A stretch of DNA of 64,000 nt, taken from Planctomyces sp. (GTDB taxonomy: Bacteria; Planctomycetota; Planctomycetia; Planctomycetales; Planctomycetaceae). Positions 50,090 to 59,377 of the stretch are shown here, one piece after another. Both the position numbers and the translations under genes were made by a program. Numbering within the stretch: the stretch's first letter is position 1; every line of letters begins with the position of its first letter. The notes beneath the pieces were generated by a model. It saw nothing but the letters and a program-made list of their open reading frames with translations, was not told the origin of the DNA and did no database searches. The stretch covers positions 18,499 through 82,498 of the forward strand of contig JAHBXW010000024.1 of NCBI GenBank assembly GCA_019636235.1. Direction: 5' to 3'.

Positions 50090-52195
50090 ATGCGGAGTTC
50101 CACTCGACTGTCGGTCGTCGTCGCGGTTGCGGGAGGCCTGCTGGCGCAGTCCGGCGCGAACGCCCAGGAGCTGCGGTTCACGCTGCAGCGGCAGGTGGAA
50201 ACGTCCCCCGGCAGCGGCCTGCACCACACGATCGCGGAGGCCGAGACCTGGGATCCGCGGCGGACGGCCATCATCATCTGCGACGTCTGGGACTTGCATC
50301 ACTGTCTGAACGCCGTGAAGCGGGCCGAGGAACTGGCGCCCCGGCTGAATGAAGTCGTCGGCCGGCTCAGGGAACAGGGCGTCACGGTCATTCACGCCCC
50401 CAGCGACTGCATGGAGGCGTACGCGGACCATCCGGCCCGGCGCCGCGCGCTCGACACGCCGCCCGCGCCCAACCTGCCGCCGGACATCCAGGCGTGGTGC
50501 AACCGCATTCCGTCGGAAGAGCAGGCCGTCTATCCCATCGACCAGTCTGACGGCGGCGAGGACGACGACCCCGCCGAGCATGCCGCCTGGGCGGAGAAGC
50601 TCGCCGCCATGGGCCGCAATCCGAAGATGCCCTGGCGGGCGCAGACCGATCTGATCGCCATCAACGAAGGCGTCGACTTCATCTCCGACAAGGGGGACGA
50701 AGTCTGGAGCATCCTGGAAGCCCGGGGCATCCGGAACGTGATCCTCGCCGGAGTGCACACGAACATGTGCGTTCTGGGGCGGCCGTTCGGCCTGCGGCAG
50801 ATGGCCAGAAACGGCCGGCATGTCGTCCTGATGCGCGACATGACCGACACCATGTACAACCCCGCGATGTGGCCGTACGTCAGCCACTTCGAGGGAACCG
50901 ATCGAATCATCTCGCACATCGAACGTTGCGTCTGCCCGACCATCGCCAGCGACCAGGTGCTGGGGGGCGAACCGATTCGGTTCCGAGACGACACGCGGCC
51001 GCGCATCGCCGTCCTGATGTCCGAGGACGAGTATGAAACCGAACGCACGCTGACGTACTTCTGCCAGCAGCAACTGGGGCGGAACTTCGCGACGCGGTTC
51101 ATTTACGGCCGCGCCGAGGACGTGCACGACCTGCCGGGGCTGGAGGCGATCGACGACGCGGACGTCCTGCTCGTCAGCGTCCGCAGGCGGGCGCTTCCCC
51201 AGACGCAGCTGGATCGGATCCGCCGGTTCGCCGCGTCCGGCCGGCCGATGATCGGCCTCCGCACGGCCAGTCATGCGTTCTCGCTGCGCGACGGTTCGCC
51301 GCAGGAGGGCCGCGCCGTGTGGCCCGAGTTCGACGCGGAGGTCTGGGGCGGCCACTACACGGGGCATCATGGCAACGCGCTGGACACGACAGTCACGCCA
51401 GCGGCGGATGCCGCGCCGCATCCGATTCTGAACGGCATCGGCCAGCAGCCGTTCGCCTCCGGCGGCTCGCTGTATAAGGCGGCTCCGCTTGCCGCGGGGG
51501 CGACGCTCCTGGCGACGGGCCAAGTCGACGGCCACCCCGCAGAGCCGGTCGCCTGGACGTTTCAACGGGCCGATGGCGGCAGATCGTTCTACACTTCGCT
51601 GGGACATCGCAGCGACTTCGAGAATCCGCGCTTCCTGCGGCTGTTGAGGAACGCGCTGGATTGGGCGACCGATCGCGCGCCCTCGGACGCTCCGCTGGCC
51701 GAGCCGGTTTCGTTCCGCGGCCGCTGGACTCCGCTGCGACTCCCCGCGGCGGAAGACATTCTCGCGCGACTTTCGACCGACAATCAGGAATCGACCTGGC
51801 TGCGGTGCGGCCTGCGCTTGCCGGGGGGCGCCCTGGCGGCGGATGGCGAGTGGCGATTGCGGGGCGCGGGGAGCGAAGTCTGGCTGAACGGCGAGCCGTG
51901 CGCCGCCTGCCCGGACCTGGCCGATTGCGTGCTGCTGCCAGAGTCGGCGGACCGGGAGGACTCCAATCTGCTGGTCGTGCGGCTGAGTTCCCGCGATGAA
52001 GCTGGACGCGTGCTGGCCAGGCCGCCGGTGCTCGCGGCTGTCGAATCGTCGGGAAATCCGGAGACGGCGCCGGTGTCGCTGGCGGGGGGCTGGGAAATGC
52101 GGATCGGCGAGAATGCGGCCTGGTCGCAGCCGGATCTGCCCGCGAAGTTCGCGCTGCCCGTCAGCATCTACTTCGAACTGCCGGAGCGCGACTAG
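50090..52195 (+). CDS. Exported isochorismatase-like / ThuA-like fusion protein
   Basis: A 701-residue protein with a signal peptide (1-25). Residues ~50-270 form a cysteine-hydrolase (isochorismatase-like) domain with Asp65 (Ile-Ile-Cys-Asp-Val-Trp-Asp) and the nucleophile Cys227 (Gly-Val-His-Thr-Asn-Met-Cys). Residues ~300-530 form a ThuA-like glutamine-amidotransferase-fold domain (Asp-Ala-Asp-Val-Leu-Leu-Val-Ser, Trp-Gly-Gly-His-Tyr-Thr-Gly-His-His-Gly, Ser-Leu-Gly-His). The last ~170 residues are a beta-rich, possibly galactose-binding-like region. The substrate is unknown. It is downstream of a sugar isomerase-like gene, which with ThuA suggests carbohydrate use. Confidence 0.88.
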   Translation: MRSSTRLSVVVAVAGGLLAQSGANAQELRFTLQRQVETSPGSGLHHTIAEAETWDPRRTAIIICDVWDLHHCLNAVKRAEELAPRLNEVVGRLREQGVTVIHAPSDCMEAYADHPARRRALDTPPAPNLPPDIQAWCNRIPSEEQAVYPIDQSDGGEDDDPAEHAAWAEKLAAMGRNPKMPWRAQTDLIAINEGVDFISDKGDEVWSILEARGIRNVILAGVHTNMCVLGRPFGLRQMARNGRHVVLMRDMTDTMYNPAMWPYVSHFEGTDRIISHIERCVCPTIASDQVLGGEPIRFRDDTRPRIAVLMSEDEYETERTLTYFCQQQLGRNFATRFIYGRAEDVHDLPGLEAIDDADVLLVSVRRRALPQTQLDRIRRFAASGRPMIGLRTASHAFSLRDGSPQEGRAVWPEFDAEVWGGHYTGHHGNALDTTVTPAADAAPHPILNGIGQQPFASGGSLYKAAPLAAGATLLATGQVDGHPAEPVAWTFQRADGGRSFYTSLGHRSDFENPRFLRLLRNALDWATDRAPSDAPLAEPVSFRGRWTPLRLPAAEDILARLSTDNQESTWLRCGLRLPGGALAADGEWRLRGAGSEVWLNGEPCAACPDLADCVLLPESADREDSNLLVVRLSSRDEAGRVLARPPVLAAVESSGNPETAPVSLAGGWEMRIGENAAWSQPDLPAKFALPVSIYFELPERD

Positions 52196-52240
52196 TTCGC
52201 GCCGCGCGGAGCGGGCGGCGCCGCCGAGAACGTCACTCCG

Positions 52241-53284
52241 TCACTCGGGCTGCTCCCACTGCAAGGACTCGATCCGCGCCAGCTCGGCGTCGAGGTCGTC
52301 CCCTTCGTAGAACGACAGCCAGCCGCGCAGCCGCTGCGTTTCCCCCGGCGCACAGTCGGGGAACAGCGGATCGGAGTGCAGGCAGGGGCAGGGGGCGTTG
52401 CCCCACGTCCGGTGGTTCGGCTTCCAGGCGGAGATGATCCACCGCCGGCCGCTGGCGTCCCGCGCCGCCGCATAAGGTGCGACGAACCGCTTATTGTCGT
52501 TTGTCTGCTGATCGAAGCCCTGCGCCCCGCGCAGCATCACGCAGTTCTGCACGCGCAGGTCCGACAGCGCCCTATCCGTGCCGTTCGTCAGTGTCATTTC
52601 CATCGCGACATGATCGGACTTCGGCGTCACGACCGTGCCGAACTCGATGCCGTTGGGCAGCCGTCGTTTGAGTTCCAGCGCGCCATCGTCACCGCGCGAC
52701 CATTCCAGCGGTTCGAGCGGGACGTTCTGCTGCGTCCAGATCGTCGGCACGTGGGTGTGGGCGAGATACGTCAGCCCCAGGTTCGACCAGATCGCCTCGG
52801 GGACGTCGGCGACGACGTAATCGGCGCGGCTGTGGTCCGCCGGCTGCCAGGGAGTGAAGATGCTGACTTTCGTTTCGCGCTGAGGGTCGATGGCGCCGTC
52901 CAGAAAACCGATTCGGGGATGGCGTCCACCCGGATAGGGCAGGACGTACACGCGGTCCGCGGGAAGCGGCGGGGCGTTGTCGGGGCGGATGTCGAACCGC
53001 GCCAACGCCTCCGTCAGCTCCTCGTCGCCCAGGCCCAGCGCGGCCTGAATCTCGTCGCGACCGAACCGGTGGCGCCAGACGAAACTCTCCAGCCAGGACC
53101 GCAGTTCGGCGTCGCTTTGCGGGCGCCGGGGCGTCGTCACGGTCACGTCTTCCGCCTGCGCTGACACGCACAACGGCTGCACCGCGCACAGCGACGCGAA
53201 CGCGACCAACACGGCGGCTGGCCGTCGGAACGGGGGACGCCAGACGCGGCGGACGTTGTGCAGTGCGGCGGGGGAACACGGCAT
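52241..53284 (-). CDS. Hypothetical exported protein
   Basis: Not assigned to a named family. The 347-residue product has a signal peptide (about 20-45, with an Arg-rich start). A short helical part includes Trp-Leu-Glu-Ser-Phe-Val-Trp-Arg-His-Arg-Phe. Most of the rest is beta-rich (Val-Tyr-Val-Leu-Pro-Tyr-Pro-Gly-Gly-Arg-His-Pro; Val-Ala-Met-Glu-Met-Thr-Leu-Thr-Asn-Gly-Thr), consistent with an aldose-epimerase-like or jelly-roll fold, but this is an impression. The ATG shares one base with the stop of the VWA gene (TGATG), so the two are coupled. Confidence 0.8.
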   Translation of the reverse strand: MPCSPAALHNVRRVWRPPFRRPAAVLVAFASLCAVQPLCVSAQAEDVTVTTPRRPQSDAELRSWLESFVWRHRFGRDEIQAALGLGDEELTEALARFDIRPDNAPPLPADRVYVLPYPGGRHPRIGFLDGAIDPQRETKVSIFTPWQPADHSRADYVVADVPEAIWSNLGLTYLAHTHVPTIWTQQNVPLEPLEWSRGDDGALELKRRLPNGIEFGTVVTPKSDHVAMEMTLTNGTDRALSDLRVQNCVMLRGAQGFDQQTNDNKRFVAPYAAARDASGRRWIISAWKPNHRTWGNAPCPCLHSDPLFPDCAPGETQRLRGWLSFYEGDDLDAELARIESLQWEQPE

Positions 53285-56200
53285 CAGGGGGAGTCCTTGT
53301 CTTCCTGCCGCTTGCGCTTGAGGTCCAGCAGCCGGCTGGTCGTGCTGGGAGGCGCGTCGGCGGACGGTTTGGAAGCGCCGGGCGACGGTTTTGCCGGCGC
53401 TGTGCGCTGGCCGCCCGCGGCGCCGCCCGGGGGCGGAATCGTCGGCGGCTGTGAAGCCGGACGCTGTGCGGCGGTCTGCGGCTTCTCGCTGCGCGATTTC
53501 AGATGTTCGCCGACCGCCTGCTTCCGTTTGAGGAGCGACCCCATCGTGGCGGTCGACTCGTGCCGCCGGCCCAGTCCCAGCCAGCCCTTGATGACCGTCC
53601 AGTCGAGCTGCACGCGCCGGATGCCGACGTCCATGGGGATCAGGCAGCACAGCAGCACGATCAGCCAGTCGAACACGGGCTGCGAACTGCGTTTTGGTTC
53701 GCGGCGGCCGTAGAGTTCCTCGGCGCTGGCCGCCGGCGTCAATTCCGTGCCCTTCGTCGTCGAGATGATCTCGCTGAGGACCTCCCGGTTCGACGTGAAC
53801 CGCAGATACTCCGGCGAGTAGGAGACGATGAATCCGCCGTTGATGCGATCCTCGCGATCATTTCCCGAGCGTCCCAGCGCGTTGATCTGATACAGCCCGG
53901 TGCCCCAGGTCGGGAACGTCGCCTGATAGCGCCGCGGCCCCACCTGCCGCAACGTGATCGATTTCTGCTGGTCCCCCGGTCCGGTGACCGAAGCCACCGT
54001 GTCCAAGAACATCTCGTCGGGGTGAAAGTCCTCGACCATGATCACCCCTTCGCTGCCCGACATGTAGCTCCACATCCGCAGATGCCCCTCCTTGCGGACG
54101 CGGGAAATGCGGATCATCAGCTGCTTCACGAACGCCTGGTATTTCTCCCAGCTGACCCATTGCTTGCCCCAGCCGGGAGACAGGTCGGACGTGAAGGCGG
54201 CCGTCGTTCCCAGCCCGTACCGCCACAGCGCCAGCACCGGGTCCATGTCCCCTTCTTCAGCGTCGGCGGGCACCGTGTACAGCACGTTCTCGACGAGCGG
54301 GCTTTCCTTCAACGTCGACAGCACATAACCCCCGAGTTGCGGAGCGGCGTCGATCCCCTCCAGCACGGGCGAGGGATGCCCCGCGTGCACGTCGATCGTC
54401 TTGTTCTGGATCATCGTCCGCTTCAGCGTCTTCGCCTCCTTGATGAAGATGCTGGGCAACTGGTTCGGATCGTCCGGGAAGTAGTAGCGCCCGCCCGTCG
54501 TTTCGGCGAGCGTCCGCATCAGCGTGATCTCCTGTCCGCCGTGGGGAAAAATGGCGACCATCGAGAACGTCACCTGGTTGGCGATGAAGTCCTGGATCAG
54601 GGCGGGGGGCGGCGGTTGCGGATCGCCGTCCGAAATGATGATCATGTGCTTGGCCGCCGCGTCGCTGGCCTTCAGCCCGTTCAGGCCCAGCGACATGGCC
54701 GGGGAGAACGCCGGCATGTCCCCCGGCTCGGCCGAATTGACCTTCGTGGCCAGCGTTTCGTAATCCCCGGCCGGGCTCAACTTGAACACCCAGCCGTCCC
54801 GGCCCCCTTCAAAGGCCAGCACGCCCACCTCGTCCTGCGCGCCCAGCACCTTGATCGCCTGTTTGGTGATCCGCTTGGCCCACGTGTTCCCTTCCGGGAA
54901 CTCGCAGGTGTGCAGGATGATGGCCAACGCCCCCTTGGGAAGAATCTTCTTCTTCGAAATGTCCATGTCGACGGGCAGCACCTGCTCGACGAGCGTGCGG
55001 TGATATCCGCCCGGACCAAAGCTGTTCTGACCGCCCACCATCAGGAAGCCCACGCCCTGGTTGTAGATCGAGTCGTGCAGGGCCTGCAGTTGCTGCGCGT
55101 CGAAGGCGTCGTTGGGCACGTTGCAGAAAATCACGCAGTCGTAGGGCATCATCGCCAGCGGATCGCGCGGGAAGGTGTAGGCGTCCACGACGTCCACCGC
55201 CCGCTCCCCCTCCACGATCGCCTGCCGCAGCGTCTGCCAGTCCGCGTCCCGCCCGATCGGGTCGGTGACCAGCAGCACCTTCCCCTCCCCCTCCACGAAG
55301 ATGTAGCTCACCGCCGTGTTGTTCGCGGCCAGCTCGTCCTCCCCCTCGTCGACGATCACCGTCGCCTTGTACTCGTAGTAACCCGCCTGGCGCAGATACA
55401 GCGGCAGGTCATAGCGGTTCTTTCCCGCCTGAAACTCGATCGGCAGCGGATCTCCCAGCGGGACGCCGTTCTCGTGCAGCTGCAGCCGCCCCTGCCCCGG
55501 CTTCAGCGACGAGATGATGACCGACGCCTCGTAGGATTCCCCCAGCTTCACCGACTGCGGCAGCTCCAGCCGTTCAACCCAGACTTCCTTCTCATAGCTG
55601 TACGTGATCGGCAGCACATCGACGGCGATCCCCCGCGTCCGCAGATCCTCCAGCACGGGCTTGAGATTGCCCGTCGTCTCGCTGCCGTCGCTGACCAGGA
55701 CGATCCGGCTGCGCTGATCCTCCGGCAGCAGCGCGGCCGCCAGCGTCAGCGCCTGTTCCAGGTTCGTCTCGTCCGGCGCGATCTTCGCATTGAAGACGAT
55801 CTGCCCCGCTTCGAGATAGAACGACGGCCGGGCGGGAACCTCGACCGCGGCGTTCTTGCCGAACGTCACAAGCCCGACGGAGTCCCCCTGCGGCCGCTCC
55901 GTGATGGCCCGCGCGATGAACTGCGCCGCGCCCTCCCGCGCGTTCGGTCCGATCGACTCGGACACGTCCATCGCGTACACGACCGCCAGCGTGTCCTTCG
56001 TCCGCACGGCTCGCGGCTCGGCGATCAGCGCCACGAAGATTCCCAGAATGCTCAGCCGCACCAGCAACGCCCACACCGCCCGGCCCCGGCTCAGCCCGCT
56101 GTAACCGTTGCGCGACATCCACCAGATCCAAGGCGCCGCCAGCAGCAGCCAGAACGCCCCCGGACGCGTGAACAGCACCTGATTCGTCAGAACCAACCCC

Positions 56201-56319
56201 AGCAGGAGCGCGGCATACGCGGCCAGAAACACGATCAGCGGCCACGGCTCCCGCCAATGCACCGGCCCCCGCGGTCGCGGAAACACGCTTTGCACCAGGC
56301 GTGGCAGGGGCTTCGTCAC
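53284..56319 (-). CDS. Large VWA-domain membrane protein with GATase1-like domain
   Basis: A 1011-residue membrane protein. Three N-terminal helices (about 28-48, 53-68 and 83-101) precede a von Willebrand A domain with MIDAS Asp118-x-Ser-x-Ser122, Glu-Thr-Asn-Leu and Val-Ser-Asp-Gly-Ser-Glu. A beta-sandwich stretch, a class-I glutamine-amidotransferase-like region (Val-Gly-Gly-Gln-Asn-Ser-Phe-Gly-Pro-Gly-Gly) and a second VWA-like segment (Ile-Ile-Ile-Ser-Asp-Gly-Asp-Pro) follow. A last helix lies near 895-915, with a basic, Pro-rich tail. The GTG start overlaps the upstream gene by 4 bases. Related proteins occur near BatA/MoxR genes, but none are seen here. Confidence 0.9.
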   Translation of the reverse strand: MTKPLPRLVQSVFPRPRGPVHWREPWPLIVFLAAYAALLLGLVLTNQVLFTRPGAFWLLLAAPWIWWMSRNGYSGLSRGRAVWALLVRLSILGIFVALIAEPRAVRTKDTLAVVYAMDVSESIGPNAREGAAQFIARAITERPQGDSVGLVTFGKNAAVEVPARPSFYLEAGQIVFNAKIAPDETNLEQALTLAAALLPEDQRSRIVLVSDGSETTGNLKPVLEDLRTRGIAVDVLPITYSYEKEVWVERLELPQSVKLGESYEASVIISSLKPGQGRLQLHENGVPLGDPLPIEFQAGKNRYDLPLYLRQAGYYEYKATVIVDEGEDELAANNTAVSYIFVEGEGKVLLVTDPIGRDADWQTLRQAIVEGERAVDVVDAYTFPRDPLAMMPYDCVIFCNVPNDAFDAQQLQALHDSIYNQGVGFLMVGGQNSFGPGGYHRTLVEQVLPVDMDISKKKILPKGALAIILHTCEFPEGNTWAKRITKQAIKVLGAQDEVGVLAFEGGRDGWVFKLSPAGDYETLATKVNSAEPGDMPAFSPAMSLGLNGLKASDAAAKHMIIISDGDPQPPPPALIQDFIANQVTFSMVAIFPHGGQEITLMRTLAETTGGRYYFPDDPNQLPSIFIKEAKTLKRTMIQNKTIDVHAGHPSPVLEGIDAAPQLGGYVLSTLKESPLVENVLYTVPADAEEGDMDPVLALWRYGLGTTAAFTSDLSPGWGKQWVSWEKYQAFVKQLMIRISRVRKEGHLRMWSYMSGSEGVIMVEDFHPDEMFLDTVASVTGPGDQQKSITLRQVGPRRYQATFPTWGTGLYQINALGRSGNDREDRINGGFIVSYSPEYLRFTSNREVLSEIISTTKGTELTPAASAEELYGRREPKRSSQPVFDWLIVLLCCLIPMDVGIRRVQLDWTVIKGWLGLGRRHESTATMGSLLKRKQAVGEHLKSRSEKPQTAAQRPASQPPTIPPPGGAAGGQRTAPAKPSPGASKPSADAPPSTTSRLLDLKRKRQEDKDSP

Positions 56320-58157
56320 AGCCGCACCTCCACCAGCCGGCGATTCCCCGTATCCGCGATGAACACCCGGCCGTCCTGCGCCACCGCCACTCCCCACGGA
56401 GTCCAGAACTCACCCACGTTTCGACCGACCATGCCGATCCGGCCCAGCACGCGCCCGTCCAGCGACAGCCGCGTCACCCGGCCCGATCCAAACTCCACCA
56501 CGAACAGCTCGCCCTCCGGCGAGATGGCCATGTCATACGGATAATACAGACCGCTCGATTCCGCGTCCGCCACAACCCGCACGAACTGTCCGTCCTCGGT
56601 GAACTCCTGCACCCGATTGTTCACCGCGTCGCACACGTAGATTGAATTGTCGTGCCACACCAGGCCCGTCGGTCGCTGCAACTGCCCCGGCTCCGTTCCG
56701 AATGAGCCGAACGACGCCTGCCACTCGCCATCCGTCGAGAACCGCTGGATGCGGTCATTGCCGCCATATTCGCACACGTACAGCCGGCCCTGCGGATCCT
56801 GAATGACCGTCTCCGGGAAAATGAACTGGCCTGCCCGTTCCCCCTTCTCCCCGAACATCGAGTCCAGGCTGCCATCCGCCGCCAGCAGCAGCACGCGGTT
56901 GTAATGGGTGTCCGCAATCGCGATCCGGCCGTCGAGCATGACCCACAGCCCTTCCGGACGGCCGACCGAATACTCCGGCATCCAGCACTTTGACACGAGG
57001 TTGCGATCCTCGTCGTAAATCATCAGCCGGCCGGCGTCGTCGAGCACCATCAACTGGCCGTCCGGGTTCACGTGCAGCCCCCGCGGCGTCGGCATCCGCG
57101 CGCCCTCGCTGGGAAGCTGCCAGGTGTGAATCTCGCGCGTCGGAATCTGCTGGGCGCCGGCCGTTTCCCGCGAGCAGCCCGCCAGCCACACTGCCGTCAT
57201 AAGCCCCAGCAGCGCCTTCAACACGACCGCTGCCCCGGACGCCAGCCGGTCGACCGCCCGAACGTGAACTGTCCGGCTCGCGCCGTCGAGACGCCGCACG
57301 CTGGCCCGAGCGACCGTTCCCAGCGGCACGAGGCTTTCCAGTTCGACGACCGGCCCCGCGTCGTCGGCCTCCCCCGCCGCCGTCAGGCTCAGCCGCGACG
57401 GACGCACGCCGAAGCTGCGCGCCGACGATCGGCCCAGCCACAGCCTGCCCTCATCCGGCTCGAACCAGTTCAAGGGGCCCAGGCACCAGCCCAGCGATTC
57501 GCTGGGCGGCGATTCGTACAACGTCTGGACGGGACCCGACCAGGCGATCCGCCCTTCCTCCAGGCACACGACCTGCTCCGCATGCGCCAGCACGATCTCG
57601 GGCTGATGCGACGAAAACACCAGCGATGTCCCACGCGAATCGCAGTCGCCCCGCACGACGTCCCAGTATCGATCCAGCCGCGCCCCGTCGACGTGCGCCA
57701 ACGGCTCGTCGAGGACCAGCACGTCCGCCTCCGTGGCCAGCGCCCGGGCGACGCTCAACCGCGATCGCTCCCCCGCCGACAGATCGTCCGCACGGCGGTC
57801 CGCCAGCGCAGCCAGATCGAATCGCGCGAGCAGCGACTCGGCCTGCCCCGCCGAACTTCGCGGCGCGACCAGCCGCAGGTGATCCAGCACCGACACGTGC
57901 GGCCACAGTCCGCCATCTCCCGGCGACCAGAACACCGCCAGTCGAGACGACTCCGAAAGCCCCCGCTCGATCCGACCCGCGTGCGGACGCTCGTACCCGA
58001 CCAGCACGTTGAGCAGCGACGTCTTGCCCGCCCCGGACTGTCCCAGCACGGCCGTCCGCCCCGCGGGAATCGCCGCGGAGACGCACGACAAACGCGACCG
58101 AGGCGCCCCCTCGAGCGTCACGCCGTCCAGTGTCCAAAGAGGGCGGGGCGTCGTCAC
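56316..58157 (-). CDS. ABC ATPase (ModC-like) continuous with an NHL-repeat lipoprotein
   Basis: One uninterrupted frame of 613 codons. Residues 1-~225 are an ABC ATPase: Walker A Gly39-Gln-Ser-Gly-Ala-Gly-Lys-Thr46, signature Leu-Ser-Ala-Gly-Glu-Arg (126-131), Walker B Val-Leu-Val-Leu-Asp-Glu-Pro (146-152), H-loop His184. Residues ~240-312 look like a TOBE domain, as in ModC-type importers. Then comes a lipoprotein signal with lipobox Leu-Ala-Gly-Cys (325-328) and five to six NHL repeats (about 345-613). Because a lipobox belongs at an N-terminus, the second half may be made separately from the GTG at 57224, directly before that signal. The start of the whole frame is a GTG at 58157 without a clear ribosome binding site. 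No permease or binding-protein gene is nearby. Confidence 0.85.
   Translation of the reverse strand: MTTPRPLWTLDGVTLEGAPRSRLSCVSAAIPAGRTAVLGQSGAGKTSLLNVLVGYERPHAGRIERGLSESSRLAVFWSPGDGGLWPHVSVLDHLRLVAPRSSAGQAESLLARFDLAALADRRADDLSAGERSRLSVARALATEADVLVLDEPLAHVDGARLDRYWDVVRGDCDSRGTSLVFSSHQPEIVLAHAEQVVCLEEGRIAWSGPVQTLYESPPSESLGWCLGPLNWFEPDEGRLWLGRSSARSFGVRPSRLSLTAAGEADDAGPVVELESLVPLGTVARASVRRLDGASRTVHVRAVDRLASGAAVVLKALLGLMTAVWLAGCSRETAGAQQIPTREIHTWQLPSEGARMPTPRGLHVNPDGQLMVLDDAGRLMIYDEDRNLVSKCWMPEYSVGRPEGLWVMLDGRIAIADTHYNRVLLLAADGSLDSMFGEKGERAGQFIFPETVIQDPQGRLYVCEYGGNDRIQRFSTDGEWQASFGSFGTEPGQLQRPTGLVWHDNSIYVCDAVNNRVQEFTEDGQFVRVVADAESSGLYYPYDMAISPEGELFVVEFGSGRVTRLSLDGRVLGRIGMVGRNVGEFWTPWGVAVAQDGRVFIADTGNRRLVEVRL
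57222..57224 (-). other. Candidate internal GTG start of the NHL lipoprotein
   Basis: This GTG (codon 312 of the long frame) is followed directly by Leu-Lys-Ala-Leu-Leu-Gly-Leu-Met-Thr-Ala-Val-Trp and Leu-Ala-Gly-Cys, a complete lipoprotein signal peptide. No strong Shine-Dalgarno precedes it. If used, the product would be a 302-residue lipoprotein independent of the ATPase. Confidence 0.45.
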
Positions 58158-58418
58158 CGCAGACTCTCACTGGCTCCTGGATTTCGGAGATGCCGTTCCG
58201 CGCCGCGCGGGGGAAGCCGCGGCGGCGTCCAGGCCCGGAATTCCCCCGACTCGCCCAAACCGCGGCTCCTTCAAAGTAACACATCGACCCACGCGGCGCA
58301 ACGACGCCACGTCGGCACGCAACGCTACGCAAATCCCCGGACGACCGCTGGAGGTTTTCCCGGAGTCATTCTTCAGCCCTCCGGACCCAGCCGTTCCTCG
58401 CGCCGGGGTCGCGACCGA

Positions 58419-59129
58419 TCAGGCCCCGCCGCGTTCGTCGTCCGTCGAAACCAGCGGTTGCGGGTCATCCAGCGCCGCCGTCAGCACATCATCCGCCAGC
58501 CGGCCGCCCGCGGCTCCGGACGGAACCAGGACGTTCCGCGGCCCCCGCGCGGAATGTTCTGAGACGAATCGAATTGCGGCCGCGGTGGAATCCTCCACAA
58601 CGACGACATCCTCGCGCCTCGAAAGCCGGCGCCGCAGCTCCTCCGCGTCCGCGTGGACCGGCAGCGGCCGCACCAACAGCCGCTCGCGCATCGCGCGAAC
58701 CGTCTCGCCCAGCACGGGATGCGTCCATTCCGGCGACAACTCGCACCATGGGTCCAGGACAAACCGACGATGCCAAGCCAGCGGATGCGGCAGCGTCAGC
58801 CGGGGCGTCGCTACGACCCTTGTGCCGGCTGCCAGCAGGTCCAAGTCCAGCGTCCGCGAACCCCAGTGCTGTTCGCGCGTCCGCCCGAACCGGTTCTCAA
58901 TCCGCTGCATTTCCGTCAGCAGAACCTCCGGCGTCAGTTGCGTGTCGAGTTCGACGGCCGCATTGAGATAGGCGGGGGCGGCGGCATCCCCCATCGGCCG
59001 GGTTCGATAGGTCCGGCTGCGCGCTGCGAGGGACACGCCGGGCGTCGCGGCGAGCGCGTCCGCGGCGGCGGAAAAGGTCGCGGCCACGTCTCCCAGGTTT
59101 CCTCCAAAGGCGACGAAACATGTTGTCAT
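58419..59129 (-). CDS. folK: HPPK, 2-amino-4-hydroxy-6-hydroxymethyldihydropteridine pyrophosphokinase
   Basis: FolK transfers pyrophosphate from ATP to 6-hydroxymethyl-dihydropterin in folate synthesis. The core is at about residues 1-155: Ala-Phe-Gly-Gly-Asn-Leu-Gly-Asp (7-14), Tyr-Leu-Asn-Ala-Ala-Val-Glu-Leu, Glu-Asn-Arg-Phe-Gly-Arg-Thr-Arg and Arg-Thr-Leu-Asp-Leu-Asp-Leu-Leu (metal-binding Asp pair), then Leu-Pro-His-Pro. The protein is 236 residues, about 75 longer than typical HPPK; the C-terminal part (Glu-Asp-Val-Val-Val-Val-Glu-Asp) is not recognised. No other fol gene is in the window. Confidence 0.94.
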   Translation of the reverse strand: MTTCFVAFGGNLGDVAATFSAAADALAATPGVSLAARSRTYRTRPMGDAAAPAYLNAAVELDTQLTPEVLLTEMQRIENRFGRTREQHWGSRTLDLDLLAAGTRVVATPRLTLPHPLAWHRRFVLDPWCELSPEWTHPVLGETVRAMRERLLVRPLPVHADAEELRRRLSRREDVVVVEDSTAAAIRFVSEHSARGPRNVLVPSGAAGGRLADDVLTAALDDPQPLVSTDDERGGA

Positions 59130-59377
59130 GGCGGAAGTTTAGCCGGAACCGGCGAGCCGTCGATCGGCCGCCGGCCGCCGGTGAAGTTCAGTTCGATTCT
59201 GCGGTGAATTCCCAAAGCGCGACGTTCGCGCTCCGGGAAATGAGAGCGGGACCGTCGCCGCTTGCATTCCCCTTCCCTGACGTGCGCCGCTCGTCTAGGG
59301 TTCCATAGAGCGCCGTCGGCCTTCTATGACGCCTGATTCCCTGTCGCGTCCGCGATCGTCCTGCCGCCGGCAAATCC

